Below, one piece after another: positions 7,425-15,555 of a DNA stretch of 64,000 nucleotides. Location: positions 1 through 64,000 of the forward strand of contig NZ_AKJT01000070.1 in NCBI RefSeq assembly GCF_000282195.1. Reading direction: 5' to 3'. The notes under the pieces were generated by a model. That model was not told where the DNA came from and did not search any database. It saw only the letters and a list, made by a program, of their open reading frames with translations. Made by a program: the position numbers and the translations under genes. The first letter of the stretch is position 1. Every line of letters starts with the position of its first letter. The DNA comes from Pseudomonas sp. GM18 (GTDB lineage: Bacteria; Pseudomonadota; Gammaproteobacteria; Pseudomonadales; Pseudomonadaceae).

Positions 7425-10060
7425 GACTTGGCCTTAGGTTTACGCGCCCCGCCGCTTCTGGCGGCTGGAGCGGAACCCGCTTTTGGCGGGCCTTTACGGT
7501 GTTTACTTGGCTTGGCTGGTTTGCCGCCGGAGGCCTTGTCAGGCGCCGACCGCCCGGTCTTTCCCCCAGACGCCGCTTTACCGCCGCTTTTCGCTTCAGA
7601 CAGCAACGCCTGTTTCATTTCACGACTTTTGCGCAACTCGGCATTTTTTGCCGCGGCATCGCTCGGGCGATAGGCCTCGACGGCCTTTTCCTTGGCAGGA
7701 CGACGCCCGGCTTTGGCCGGCGCCGGCTCGACAGCCGATTTTGTAGTAGCGGCAGCAGGCGCTGCGGTTTCAGTGCCGCGCTTTTTGCGACCGATCGGTG
7801 CGCTGATGGTTTTTTCGGCCATCTCGAAGTCGATCTTGCGCTCGTCGAGGTCGACGCGCATCACGCGCACTTCAACGGTGTCGCCCAGGCGGAAGCTACG
7901 ACCGGTACGCTCACCGGCGAGGCGGTGGTGCACAGGATCGAAGTGGTAGTAGTCGCCCGGTAGCGCGGTGACATGCACAAGGCCTTCGACGTAAATATCG
8001 GTCAGTTCGACGAACAGGCCGAAACCGGTCACGGCGGTGATCACACCCGGGAAGGATTCGCCCACGCGGTCCTTCATGAACTCGCACTTGAGCCAGTTCA
8101 CTACGTCGCGGGTCGCTTCGTCGGCACGGCGCTCGCTCATCGAGCACTGCTCGCCGAGCTGCTCCAGGGTCGCTTCGTCGTACGGATAGATCCGCGCTTT
8201 CGGAATGGTCATCGCGCCGGCACGGCGAACGTGCGGGGTATCCATTTTCGAATGGATGACGCTGCGAATCGCCCGGTGCGTGAGCAAGTCCGGGTAGCGG
8301 CGAATCGGCGAAGTGAAGTGGGTATAGGCTTCGTAATTCAGGCCGAAGTGACCCTGGTTATCGGCGCTGTACACCGCTTGACTCAACGAGCGCAGCATGA
8401 CGGTCTGGATCAGGTGGAAATCCGGACGATCCTTGATGCCCGCGAGCAAAGCCTGGTAATCCTTCGGCGACGGACCGTCCTTGCCTTTGTGCAGGGACAG
8501 GCCGAGCTCGCCGAGGAAGGCGCGCAGTTTTTCCAGACGCTCCGGCGGCGGGCCGTCGTGGACGCGATACAGCGCAGGAATTTCGTGCTTTTTCAGGAAT
8601 TCGGCGGTGGCCACGTTGGCCGCCAACATGCATTCCTCAATCAACTTGTGAGCATCGTTGCGAACGGTTGGACGAATTTCGGCAATCTTGCGCTCGGAAC
8701 CGAAGATGATTCGGGTTTCCTGCGTTTCGAAATCGATCGCGCCGCGCACGTGACGGGCCGCCAGCAGAACCTTGTACAGCGAGTACAGCTGCTTGAGGTG
8801 CGGCAGAACGTTGGTGTATTCACCACGCAGCTGACGCGCTTCGGTGACTTTCGGCGTCTCCAGCATGGTGCTGACTTTGTTATAGGTCAGGCGGGCATGG
8901 GAGTGAATCACCGCTTCGTAGAAGCAGTAGTCGGTCATTTCGCCGGATTTGGAGATAGTCATCTCGCAAACCATGGCCAGGCGATCGACGTGCGGGTTCA
9001 GCGAACACAGGCCGTTGGACAACTGCTCAGGCAGCATCGGCACCACGCGCTCGGGGAAGTACACCGAGTTGCCACGAACCTGGGACTCGTTATCCAGCGC
9101 CGAACCGATTTTCACGTAGCTGGAAACGTCGGCGATCGCCACGTACAACTTCCAGCCACCGGAGAACAGGCGCAGCTTGCCCGGTTTGGCTTCGCAGTAG
9201 ACCGCGTCATCGAAGTCACGCGCATCTTCGCCGTCGATGGTCACGAACGGCAGATGACGCAAGTCGATGCGCTTCTCTTTGTCTTTCTCTTCGACTTCAG
9301 GCTTGAGCTTGGCGGCTTCTTTCAAGACCGCTTCAGGCCAGACGTGCGGAATATCGTAGGTGCGCAGGGCAACATCGATTTCCATGCCCGGCGCCATGTA
9401 GTTGCCCACGACCTCGACCACGTCGCCTTGCGGCTGGAAGCGTGGCGTCGGCCAGTGAGTGATCTTCACTTCGACGAACTGACCGATCTGCGCGTTGGCG
9501 TTGCGGCCCGGCGTCACCAGCACTTCTTGCTGGATCTTCGGATTGTCCGCGACGACGAAACCGATACCGCCCTCTTCGAAGTAACGACCGACGATGCTCT
9601 CATGGGCACGAGACACCACTTCGACGATCATGCCTTCGCGCCGACCGCGACGGTCGAGGCCGGAAACGCGTGCCAGGGCACGGTCGCCATCGAACACCAG
9701 GCGCATTTGCGCCGGGCTCATGAACAGGTCGTCACTGCCGTCGTCCGGGACCAGGAAGCCGAAGCCGTCACGGTGACCGCTGATGCGACCCAGGATCAGG
9801 TCGAGCTTGTCCACCGGCGCATAAGTGCCGCGACGGGTGTAGATGAGTTGAGCGTCGCGCTCCATGGCGCGCAGGCGGCGGCGCAGGGCTTCGATCTGGT
9901 CTTCTGTGGTCAGACCAAACTCTTCGACCAGCTGCTCGCGGTTAGCAGGCGAACCTCGATCAGCAAGGTGCTGAAGGATCAGTTCGCGGCTAGGAATAGG
10001 GTTTTCATATTTTTCCGCTTCACGAGCGGCCTCGGGATCGAGGGACTGCCAATCGGCCAT
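7421..10060 (-). CDS. rnr: Ribonuclease R
   Basis: An 879-residue 3'-5' exoribonuclease that degrades structured RNA. Cold-shock domains occupy the N-terminal 250 residues. The RNB catalytic domain has FVTIDGEDARDFDDAV with its metal-binding aspartates and SPIRRYPDLLTHRAI. An S1 domain lies near residues 650-735. The last 130 residues are a Lys/Ala/Gly-rich basic tail, longer than in E. coli RNase R. It starts with MADWQSLDPEA. The divergent region upstream leads to the tRNA-Leu pair. Confidence 0.97.
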   Translation of the reverse strand: MADWQSLDPEAAREAEKYENPIPSRELILQHLADRGSPANREQLVEEFGLTTEDQIEALRRRLRAMERDAQLIYTRRGTYAPVDKLDLILGRISGHRDGFGFLVPDDGSDDLFMSPAQMRLVFDGDRALARVSGLDRRGRREGMIVEVVSRAHESIVGRYFEEGGIGFVVADNPKIQQEVLVTPGRNANAQIGQFVEVKITHWPTPRFQPQGDVVEVVGNYMAPGMEIDVALRTYDIPHVWPEAVLKEAAKLKPEVEEKDKEKRIDLRHLPFVTIDGEDARDFDDAVYCEAKPGKLRLFSGGWKLYVAIADVSSYVKIGSALDNESQVRGNSVYFPERVVPMLPEQLSNGLCSLNPHVDRLAMVCEMTISKSGEMTDYCFYEAVIHSHARLTYNKVSTMLETPKVTEARQLRGEYTNVLPHLKQLYSLYKVLLAARHVRGAIDFETQETRIIFGSERKIAEIRPTVRNDAHKLIEECMLAANVATAEFLKKHEIPALYRVHDGPPPERLEKLRAFLGELGLSLHKGKDGPSPKDYQALLAGIKDRPDFHLIQTVMLRSLSQAVYSADNQGHFGLNYEAYTHFTSPIRRYPDLLTHRAIRSVIHSKMDTPHVRRAGAMTIPKARIYPYDEATLEQLGEQCSMSERRADEATRDVVNWLKCEFMKDRVGESFPGVITAVTGFGLFVELTDIYVEGLVHVTALPGDYYHFDPVHHRLAGERTGRSFRLGDTVEVRVMRVDLDERKIDFEMAEKTISAPIGRKKRGTETAAPAAATTKSAVEPAPAKAGRRPAKEKAVEAYRPSDAAAKNAELRKSREMKQALLSEAKSGGKAASGGKTGRSAPDKASGGKPAKPSKHRKGPPKAGSAPAARSGGARKPKAKS

Positions 10061-10221
10061 TAGAGAGTTTTCACCTTGTCTATATGCGGGTTAGTTTGGC
10101 ATAGGCGTAATGAAACGGGAAATTTCAGGCTGTGACAGCCCATCTAAAGCCCTTTATCGACACCGCAAAGCTGATTTGAATGCCGTCGGTAAAATTTTCC
10201 AGGTTTTTTTGATGACAGGGG

Positions 10222-10250
10222 TTTACAGTTAAAAAGACGCTCCGTATAGT
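10222..10250 (+). promoter_or_regulatory. Sigma-70 promoter of first tRNA-Leu
   Basis: TTTACA (-35, 10222-10227) and TATAGT (-10, 10245-10250) are separated by 17 bp. A GC-rich GCGCGCC follows the -10 box, as in discriminators of stable-RNA promoters. The tRNA starts 37 bp after the -10 box. Confidence 0.8.
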
Positions 10251-10286
10251 GCGCGCCATCGACGACGCACTAGCGCTGCCGATACT

Positions 10287-10373
10287 GCCCAGATGGTGAA
10301 ATTGGTAGACACGCCAGCTTCAGGTGCTGGTGACCGCAAGGTCGTGGAAGTTCGAGTCTTCTTCTGGGCACCA
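10287..10373 (+). tRNA. tRNA-Leu(CAG), copy 1
   Basis: 87 nt including an encoded CCA end. The acceptor stem GCCCAGA pairs with TCTGGGC at the 3' end. The anticodon stem-loop is CCAGC-TTCAGGT-GCTGG with anticodon CAG at 10321-10323. The long variable arm (CCGCAAGGTCGTGG region) is typical of a leucine tRNA. It reads CUG, the most used codon in this GC-rich genome. Confidence 0.97.
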
Positions 10374-10411
10374 ATTTAGAGCTGAGATTAGATCAATTTC
10401 AAGGCTCACAC

Positions 10412-10435
10412 AAAAACCCGCGAAAGCGGGTTTTT
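10412..10435 (+). terminator. Terminator after tRNA-Leu copy 1
   Basis: The hairpin AACCCGC-GAAA-GCGGGTT is flanked by A and T runs (AAAAA before, TTTTT after). It is a strong rho-independent terminator 38 bp past the tRNA. Confidence 0.92.
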
Positions 10436-10474
10436 GCATTCTAAGCTTCTGAATTATTAAAATTAAATCAGGGG

Positions 10475-10503
10475 TTTACAGATCAAAATGCTCTCCGTAT
10501 AGT
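10475..10503 (+). promoter_or_regulatory. Sigma-70 promoter of second tRNA-Leu
   Basis: TTTACA (10475-10480) and TATAGT (10498-10503) are again spaced by 17 bp. The boxes are identical to those of the first tRNA, with the same GGGG before the -35 box. Confidence 0.8.
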
Positions 10504-10537
10504 GCGCCACATCAACAGCGGCAACGCTGAAGATCAT

Positions 10538-10624
10538 GCCCAGATGGTGAAATTGGTAGACACGCCAGCTTCAGGTGCTGGTGACCGCAAGGTCGTGGAA
10601 GTTCGAGTCTTCTTCTGGGCACCA
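10538..10624 (+). tRNA. tRNA-Leu(CAG), copy 2
   Basis: Identical over all 87 nt to the copy 251 bp upstream, with anticodon CAG at 10572-10574 and encoded CCA at 10622-10624. The promoter, tRNA and terminator together are duplicated, so each copy is its own transcription unit rather than part of one polycistronic precursor. Confidence 0.97.
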
Positions 10625-10657
10625 ATTCAAATTCAAGGTCACGATCTTGAATTTCAC

Positions 10658-10681
10658 AAAAACCCGCGAAAGCGGGTTTTT
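10658..10681 (+). terminator. Terminator after tRNA-Leu copy 2
   Basis: This has the same AACCCGC-GAAA-GCGGGTT hairpin with T run as after copy 1, 34 bp past the tRNA end. Confidence 0.92.
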
Positions 10682-10797
10682 GCGTTTCTGGCCTTTGAAA
10701 ATCCCATGAACATTTCAGGACGGCCTCCTACAGGGTCAAGTGTTGCGTCCGAGACCTCGTTAGCAAACCCCTCACCCACCCTGCAAGGCGCACTTGA

Positions 10798-10823
10798 GAA
10801 ACAATATCGTTTATCATTGTTTC
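10798..10823 (+). promoter_or_regulatory. Fur-box-like operator upstream of the iron transporter
   Basis: A perfect 8-bp inverted repeat, GAAACAAT and ATTGTTTC, encloses ATCGTTTATC. On the reverse strand the core reads AATGATAAACGATATTG, close to the hexamer pattern of Fur sites (GATAAT repeats). It lies 36-61 bp before the start of the ferric-binding protein gene, where Fur repression would be expected. Confidence 0.55.
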
Positions 10824-10858
10824 AAGTTTTTGCAATGCGCCAGTGAGGAACCCTGCGA

Positions 10859-11869
10859 ATGATGCTTCGAAATACCCTGCGCCGCGGCCTGACCATCACC
10901 CTGCTCGGCCTGACACTCGCCACTCCCCTCACCCAAGCCGCCGCCCCGGTTTCCCTGACACTCTATAACGGTCAACACAAGGAAGTCGGCGACGCCGTCG
11001 CCAAAGCCTTCGAAGCCAAGACCGGGATTCACGTCAATGTACGCAAGGGCAGCAGCAACCAACTCGCCAGCCAGATCGTCGAAGAAGGCGATCGCTCCCC
11101 CGCCGATGTGATCTACACCGAAGAATCGCCACCGCTGAACAAGCTCGGCGAACAAGGCCTGCTGGCGAAAGCCGATGCCGCCACGCTCGAAGTCCTGCCC
11201 AAGGACTACGTTGCCGGCAACGGCACCTGGATCGGCATCACCGCGCGGGTCCGGGTCATCGCCTTCAACCCTAAACTGATCGACGAGAAAGACCTGCCCA
11301 AGTCAGTGATGGGATTCTCCGATCCGAAATGGCAAGGCAAGGTCGGCTTCGTGCCTTCCAGCGGCGCCTTCCAGGAACAGGCCGTGGCGATTATCAAAGT
11401 CCACGGGATGGACGCCGCCGAAGAATGGCTGACCGGCCTGCGCGCGTTCGGCAAAACCTACAGCAACAACATGGTTGCACTGAAAGCCGTGGAAAATGGC
11501 GAGGTCGCCACCGTATTGGTGAACAACTATTACTGGTTCGCCTTGCAGCGTGAAAAAGGCCAGCTCGACTCGAAACTGCATTACTTCACCGGTGGCGACG
11601 TCGGTGGACTGATCACCGTTTCCAGCGCTGGCGTACTGAAATCCAGCAAACATCCAAAAGAAGCCCAGCAATTGCTCGCCTACATGGCCAGCGAAGAAGG
11701 TCAGCGCGTGATCACCCAGACCACCGCCGAATACCCGCTGCACAAGGGCATGGCATCGGAACGCGGTCTCAAGCCGTTCAGTGAACTGCAAGCACCGAAC
11801 GTCACACCGGCCGACCTCGGCAACGCCGAAGAAGCCCTGGACCTGGAACGCGACGTTGGCTTGAACTGA
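10859..11869 (+). CDS. Ferric iron ABC transporter, periplasmic binding protein (FbpA/HitA type)
   Basis: 336 residues with a signal peptide cleaved near residue 28 (after TQAAA). The mature part has the family 1 extracellular solute-binding fold, with SLTLYNGQHKE at its start. The tandem tyrosines Y224-Y225 in VNNYYWFALQ match the Fe(III)-coordinating pair of FbpA. The next gene, the permease, overlaps by 1 nt. The upstream operator suggests iron-controlled expression. Binding of free ferric iron is inferred from the Tyr pair. Confidence 0.9.
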   Translation: MMLRNTLRRGLTITLLGLTLATPLTQAAAPVSLTLYNGQHKEVGDAVAKAFEAKTGIHVNVRKGSSNQLASQIVEEGDRSPADVIYTEESPPLNKLGEQGLLAKADAATLEVLPKDYVAGNGTWIGITARVRVIAFNPKLIDEKDLPKSVMGFSDPKWQGKVGFVPSSGAFQEQAVAIIKVHGMDAAEEWLTGLRAFGKTYSNNMVALKAVENGEVATVLVNNYYWFALQREKGQLDSKLHYFTGGDVGGLITVSSAGVLKSSKHPKEAQQLLAYMASEEGQRVITQTTAEYPLHKGMASERGLKPFSELQAPNVTPADLGNAEEALDLERDVGLN

Positions 11870-13434
11870 TGAGCGCCTCGCTATCCGCCCCCGCCTCGCG
11901 CGGGGGCTACATGCCACGGCGCAAGCGGCCATCGATCTGGCTGCTGCTACCGGTTCTGCTACTGGTGGTACTCAGCCTGTTGCCGCTGGCCTATGTCGGC
12001 CTCAAAACCTGGCAAGTCGGCTGGGCCGAGGCGCTGCATCTGTTGTGGCGGCCCTACGTGTTTGGCCTGCTGCGCAATACCCTGGCGCTGATGCTGGGCG
12101 TCACATTGGCCTGCGGGGTAATTGGCTTGTCACTCGCCTGGCTGCTGGAGCGCAGCAATCTGCCGGGACGGCGGTTATGGGGCGTGATCCTGTGTCTGCC
12201 GTTCGCAGTGCCGGCGTTTGTCAGCAGCTTCACCTGGGTGTCCCTGAGCGCTCACTTCGAAGGCCTGGGCGGGGCGATTCTGGTGATGACCCTGTCCAAG
12301 TACCCGCTGATCTTTCTGCCGGTTGCGGCAACGCTGCGCAATCTCGATCCATCTCTTGAAGAGTCTGCCCGGACCCTGGGGCAGAATCGTTGGGGCGTAT
12401 TCTTCAAAATCACCCTGCCCCTGCTCTGGCCGTCACTGCTGGCCGGTTCACTGCTGATTGCGCTGCACATGCTGGTGGAGTTCGGCGCACTGTCGATCAT
12501 CGGCCTGCAAACCTTTACCACGGCGATCTATCAGCAGTTCGAACTGGAATTCAGCAATGCCAATGCGGCAATGCTTTCTGCGGTGTTGCTGGCGCTGTGC
12601 CTGGTGCTGCTATGGCTTGAGTTGCGCGTGCGTGGCAAAGGCCGACACGTACGTACCGGCCAGGGCGCTGCGCGGCATGCGGAGCAGGTTCGCCTGGGGC
12701 CGTGGGCAACTGGTGGACAGCTTTACTGCTTGGTGCTGGCGATCGTCGGCAGCGGCATTCCACTGGGAATGCTGGCGTACTGGCTGATGGTGGGCTCGTC
12801 GGCGGCGTTCCCGGTGGCCGCGATCAGCGAGGCATTGCTGTCATCGCTGGCGCTTTCGCTCGGCGGAGCAGCGCTGTGCCTGGTGCTGGCAGTACCGGTG
12901 GGGTTGCTGGTGGTGCGCCATAAGGGCCGACTGGCAATCTGGGCCGAGCGCTTGCCGTATCTGCTGCATGCACTGCCGGGATTGGTGATTGCGCTGACCC
13001 TGGTGTATTTCGCCCTGCATTATGTGCCAGTGCTGTACCAAACCTCGGCGCTGCTGCTGATTGCTTATGCGCTGTTGTTTCTGCCACTGGCGCAGGCACC
13101 GATTCGTACGGCACTGAACAAGGCCGCGCCGCAATTGGAAGAGGCCGCACGCACGCTGGGGGCGTCGTCTTTCAGCGCGTTTTGCCGGGTGACTCTGCCC
13201 ATCATCTTTCCCGCCCTGGGCGCAGCGTTTGCGCTGGTGTTTCTGGATGCAATGAAGGAACTGACGGCGACGCTGCTGCTGAGCCCGACCGGGCTCAATA
13301 CATTGGCGACGGAAGTCTGGGCGCATACCGCGAATGTGGAGTTTGCGGCGGCGGCGCCTTATGCGGCGTTGTTGATATTAGTATCGGGGTTGCCGGTGTA
13401 CCTGCTGACGACGCGGATGTATTTGAGTCGCTGA
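11869..13434 (+). CDS. Ferric iron ABC transporter permease (FbpB/HitB type)
   Basis: A 521-residue inner-membrane protein with about twelve membrane segments and two copies of the permease domain. Each copy has the EAA-type loop that contacts the ATPase (LEESARTLGQNRWGVFFKITLPL near 160 and LEEAARTLGASSFSAFCRVTLPI near 423). This fused two-domain form is normal for FbpB. It starts on the A of the preceding TGA stop. No ATPase gene follows; a chemoreceptor on the other strand comes next, so the ATPase must be supplied from elsewhere. Confidence 0.92.
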   Translation: MSASLSAPASRGGYMPRRKRPSIWLLLPVLLLVVLSLLPLAYVGLKTWQVGWAEALHLLWRPYVFGLLRNTLALMLGVTLACGVIGLSLAWLLERSNLPGRRLWGVILCLPFAVPAFVSSFTWVSLSAHFEGLGGAILVMTLSKYPLIFLPVAATLRNLDPSLEESARTLGQNRWGVFFKITLPLLWPSLLAGSLLIALHMLVEFGALSIIGLQTFTTAIYQQFELEFSNANAAMLSAVLLALCLVLLWLELRVRGKGRHVRTGQGAARHAEQVRLGPWATGGQLYCLVLAIVGSGIPLGMLAYWLMVGSSAAFPVAAISEALLSSLALSLGGAALCLVLAVPVGLLVVRHKGRLAIWAERLPYLLHALPGLVIALTLVYFALHYVPVLYQTSALLLIAYALLFLPLAQAPIRTALNKAAPQLEEAARTLGASSFSAFCRVTLPIIFPALGAAFALVFLDAMKELTATLLLSPTGLNTLATEVWAHTANVEFAAAAPYAALLILVSGLPVYLLTTRMYLSR

Positions 13435-13438
13435 GACC

Positions 13439-13464
13439 GCCATCGCGAGCAAGCCCGCGATGGC
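13439..13464. terminator. Hairpin between convergent permease and chemoreceptor genes
   Basis: GCCATCGCG and CGCGATGGC pair around GAGCAAGCC. It sits between the 3' ends of two convergent genes and is a plausible bidirectional terminator, though it has no T run. The core (CGCGAGCAAGCCCGCG) is also a common REP-like string in fluorescent pseudomonads. Confidence 0.5.
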
Positions 13465-13482
13465 GTCAGCTCTTACAACACA

Positions 13483-15417
13483 TTACGCCCTGAACTGCCC
13501 CAGGCTCGCCTTCAACTGCGCCGCCAACCCATCCAGCACCTTGCCACTGGCCGTGGTCTCCACCACTGCCTGAGCTGCTTTCTCAGCTTGAGCATGAATA
13601 GTCTCAACCCGCCCACGCACAGCCTGCGCACCTTGCGCCTGATGCGCCGCGGCCTGGGTCGCCAGACCGATCGCCGCATGCACCTGCTCGACCGACGCCT
13701 GCACCGATTGCTGCAACCGCGCACTGTCGCGCAACACCAGCAAACCCTCACTGGCCTGACGCCCAGCCTGCCCGATTGCCGCAACAGCCTCACGCGCGCC
13801 CTGCTGCAGCGCAACGATGTGCGCCTGAATATCGCCGGTGGAGCTCTGCGTCTTGCTCGCCAGCGCCCGCACCTCGTCCGCCACCACGGCAAACCCGCGA
13901 CCGGTCTCGCCGGCACGCGCTGCCTCAATGGCCGCGTTCAGCGCCAGCAAGTTGGTTTGTTCGGCGATCCCGTGAATCACCGTCAGAACCACTTCAATCT
14001 GCTCACTCTGTTGCGCCAGGCGCTCGATGACTTTCGCGCCGGTGTCGACTTGTCCAGCCAATGCCTCGATCAAGCTGCCGACTTTCGCCGAAGTCCGGGT
14101 GTTCTCATCCGTGGCCTGACGAATGCCCACCACCTGCTGCAAAGCGGCCTGCATGGCGTGGCTTTCAGACTGAGCCTCGTCAGCCATTTGCGACAACGCG
14201 CGCAGGCTTTCGGCCACTTCATCGCGCTGCATGCCAGCCGCCGCATCGGCACCGGCATTACGCAGGGTCATGGCGCCGATTTCCACGCCGGTACGCTGGG
14301 CCACATCGCCCGCCTCACGCACGATTGGCTGCAACTTATCCACAAAGCGATTGACCGCCGAGGCCATGTCGCCGATCTCATCCTGGCTGTTGATCTGCAC
14401 GCGCTTGGTCAGATCGCCCTCACCCGCTGCCAGGTCATCCATCGCGACAATGAGCATTTTCAGGCGATTGACCACTCGACGTCCCAGCACTACCGCCAGT
14501 AACAGCAGCACACCGAAACCCACCACCGCCAGCCCCATGCCGATGCGCCAGCGCAAAGCTCCCGCGGCTTCCTGCACGGCGCCCGTGGTGTTGGCTTTCA
14601 TTTCAGAAGCAGTGGACTGCGCCGACTGCAGACGCCCGCGCATCGCCGTTGCGCTGTCGGCCGCCGCGCCTTTGAGGCTGTCACCCACCAATTGATCGCT
14701 GCTGGCGATCAGCGCCGAGAAGCGCTTGTCCAGCGCCGCCAGATCGGTTTCCACGGAGGCCGTTGAGACCCCCATCAAGACCTTGCCGATTTCCACGCCA
14801 TTGGGACTGATCGAGGCTTCGAGGTAGTAGACCGACGGATCGCTCTTCGCTGCATCCAGCACCTTGTCCAGCGCCCGCTCGCCCTGGCCTTTCTCCAGAA
14901 GCATCTTGTTGATCGGGTTCTCCCGGTTGAGGTAGCGCGTCAGGTGCTGGCCCGTGGCGTCGTCATAGACCACGAACAGCACGTTGGGATTGCGCTGGGC
15001 GCGGCGAGCGAATTCAGACAGGGTGGGAATGTCGCTGTCCCACATGGCGCGGGGTGCGACCGAGGCCAGAAGTTGCGCCATGTCGTTGGCCGATTCCTTC
15101 AGGTCCTTCTCCAGCGTCGTACGCAGTTGAGCCTGCTCGTCTTTCAGACGCGAAGACAGCCCGGCAGTCAGGCGCTGACGGGTACTGCTGGACAGGTTAT
15201 CCAGGCTCGACGTGACTTCACGCCCGGCTTGCTCAAGCTCACCGGAGAGCTTTTGGCCATCGGCGCTCAGGCGCACGCCCAGATCAGCTTCCAGTGCAGT
15301 CACCGTGCTCCGGGTCAGAGCGACAGCCACCAAAACCTGCACCAAAAGGGCGATACCAAGGGTAACGAACACGGGCCGCAACAAACGGCTTTGTAACAGT
15401 GAGAGAACGGCCGACAC
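13483..15417 (-). CDS. Methyl-accepting chemotaxis protein
   Basis: A 644-residue transmembrane chemoreceptor. TM1 is about 14-34, a periplasmic sensor region 35-288 contains a Cache-like stretch (VLFVVYDDATGQHLTRYL, 147-164), and TM2 is about 293-312. A HAMP domain (about 313-365, DEIGDMASAVNRF) and the cytoplasmic signalling domain follow, with the conserved hairpin tip at about 485-515 (EQTNLLALNAAIEAARAGE). There is no C-terminal CheR-binding pentapeptide. The ligand cannot be predicted. The gene is monocistronic between the iron permease and purA. Confidence 0.93.
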   Translation of the reverse strand: MSAVLSLLQSRLLRPVFVTLGIALLVQVLVAVALTRSTVTALEADLGVRLSADGQKLSGELEQAGREVTSSLDNLSSSTRQRLTAGLSSRLKDEQAQLRTTLEKDLKESANDMAQLLASVAPRAMWDSDIPTLSEFARRAQRNPNVLFVVYDDATGQHLTRYLNRENPINKMLLEKGQGERALDKVLDAAKSDPSVYYLEASISPNGVEIGKVLMGVSTASVETDLAALDKRFSALIASSDQLVGDSLKGAAADSATAMRGRLQSAQSTASEMKANTTGAVQEAAGALRWRIGMGLAVVGFGVLLLLAVVLGRRVVNRLKMLIVAMDDLAAGEGDLTKRVQINSQDEIGDMASAVNRFVDKLQPIVREAGDVAQRTGVEIGAMTLRNAGADAAAGMQRDEVAESLRALSQMADEAQSESHAMQAALQQVVGIRQATDENTRTSAKVGSLIEALAGQVDTGAKVIERLAQQSEQIEVVLTVIHGIAEQTNLLALNAAIEAARAGETGRGFAVVADEVRALASKTQSSTGDIQAHIVALQQGAREAVAAIGQAGRQASEGLLVLRDSARLQQSVQASVEQVHAAIGLATQAAAHQAQGAQAVRGRVETIHAQAEKAAQAVVETTASGKVLDGLAAQLKASLGQFRA

Positions 15418-15509
15418 AGGAAATCCCTCTACTTTAACGCCATTAAATTGATGGCATTCTGAAGGCGATATTCACAGCAAAGGTCATGCCGTCCAACAGG
15501 CATAAACGA

Positions 15510-15535
15510 CAAAGGCCCCGATTAAGGGGCCTTTG
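15510..15535 (-). terminator. Terminator of hisZ-purA
   Basis: CAAAGGCCCC and GGGGCCTTTG form a perfect 10-bp stem 20 bp past the purA stop. It is symmetric, so it could also work on the plus strand, where TGTTTT follows. Confidence 0.75.
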
Positions 15536-15555
15536 TGTTTTACATCAACGACTTA

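Noticed and set aside
7973..10063. Long open frame (696 codons) antisense to rnr
   Set aside because: It mirrors a confidently assigned gene. Open antisense frames are common in GC-rich DNA, and the product is His/Arg/Val-rich with no family features.
10502..10846. 114-codon frame across the second tRNA-Leu
   Set aside because: It runs through the -10 box, tRNA and terminator and is not coding.
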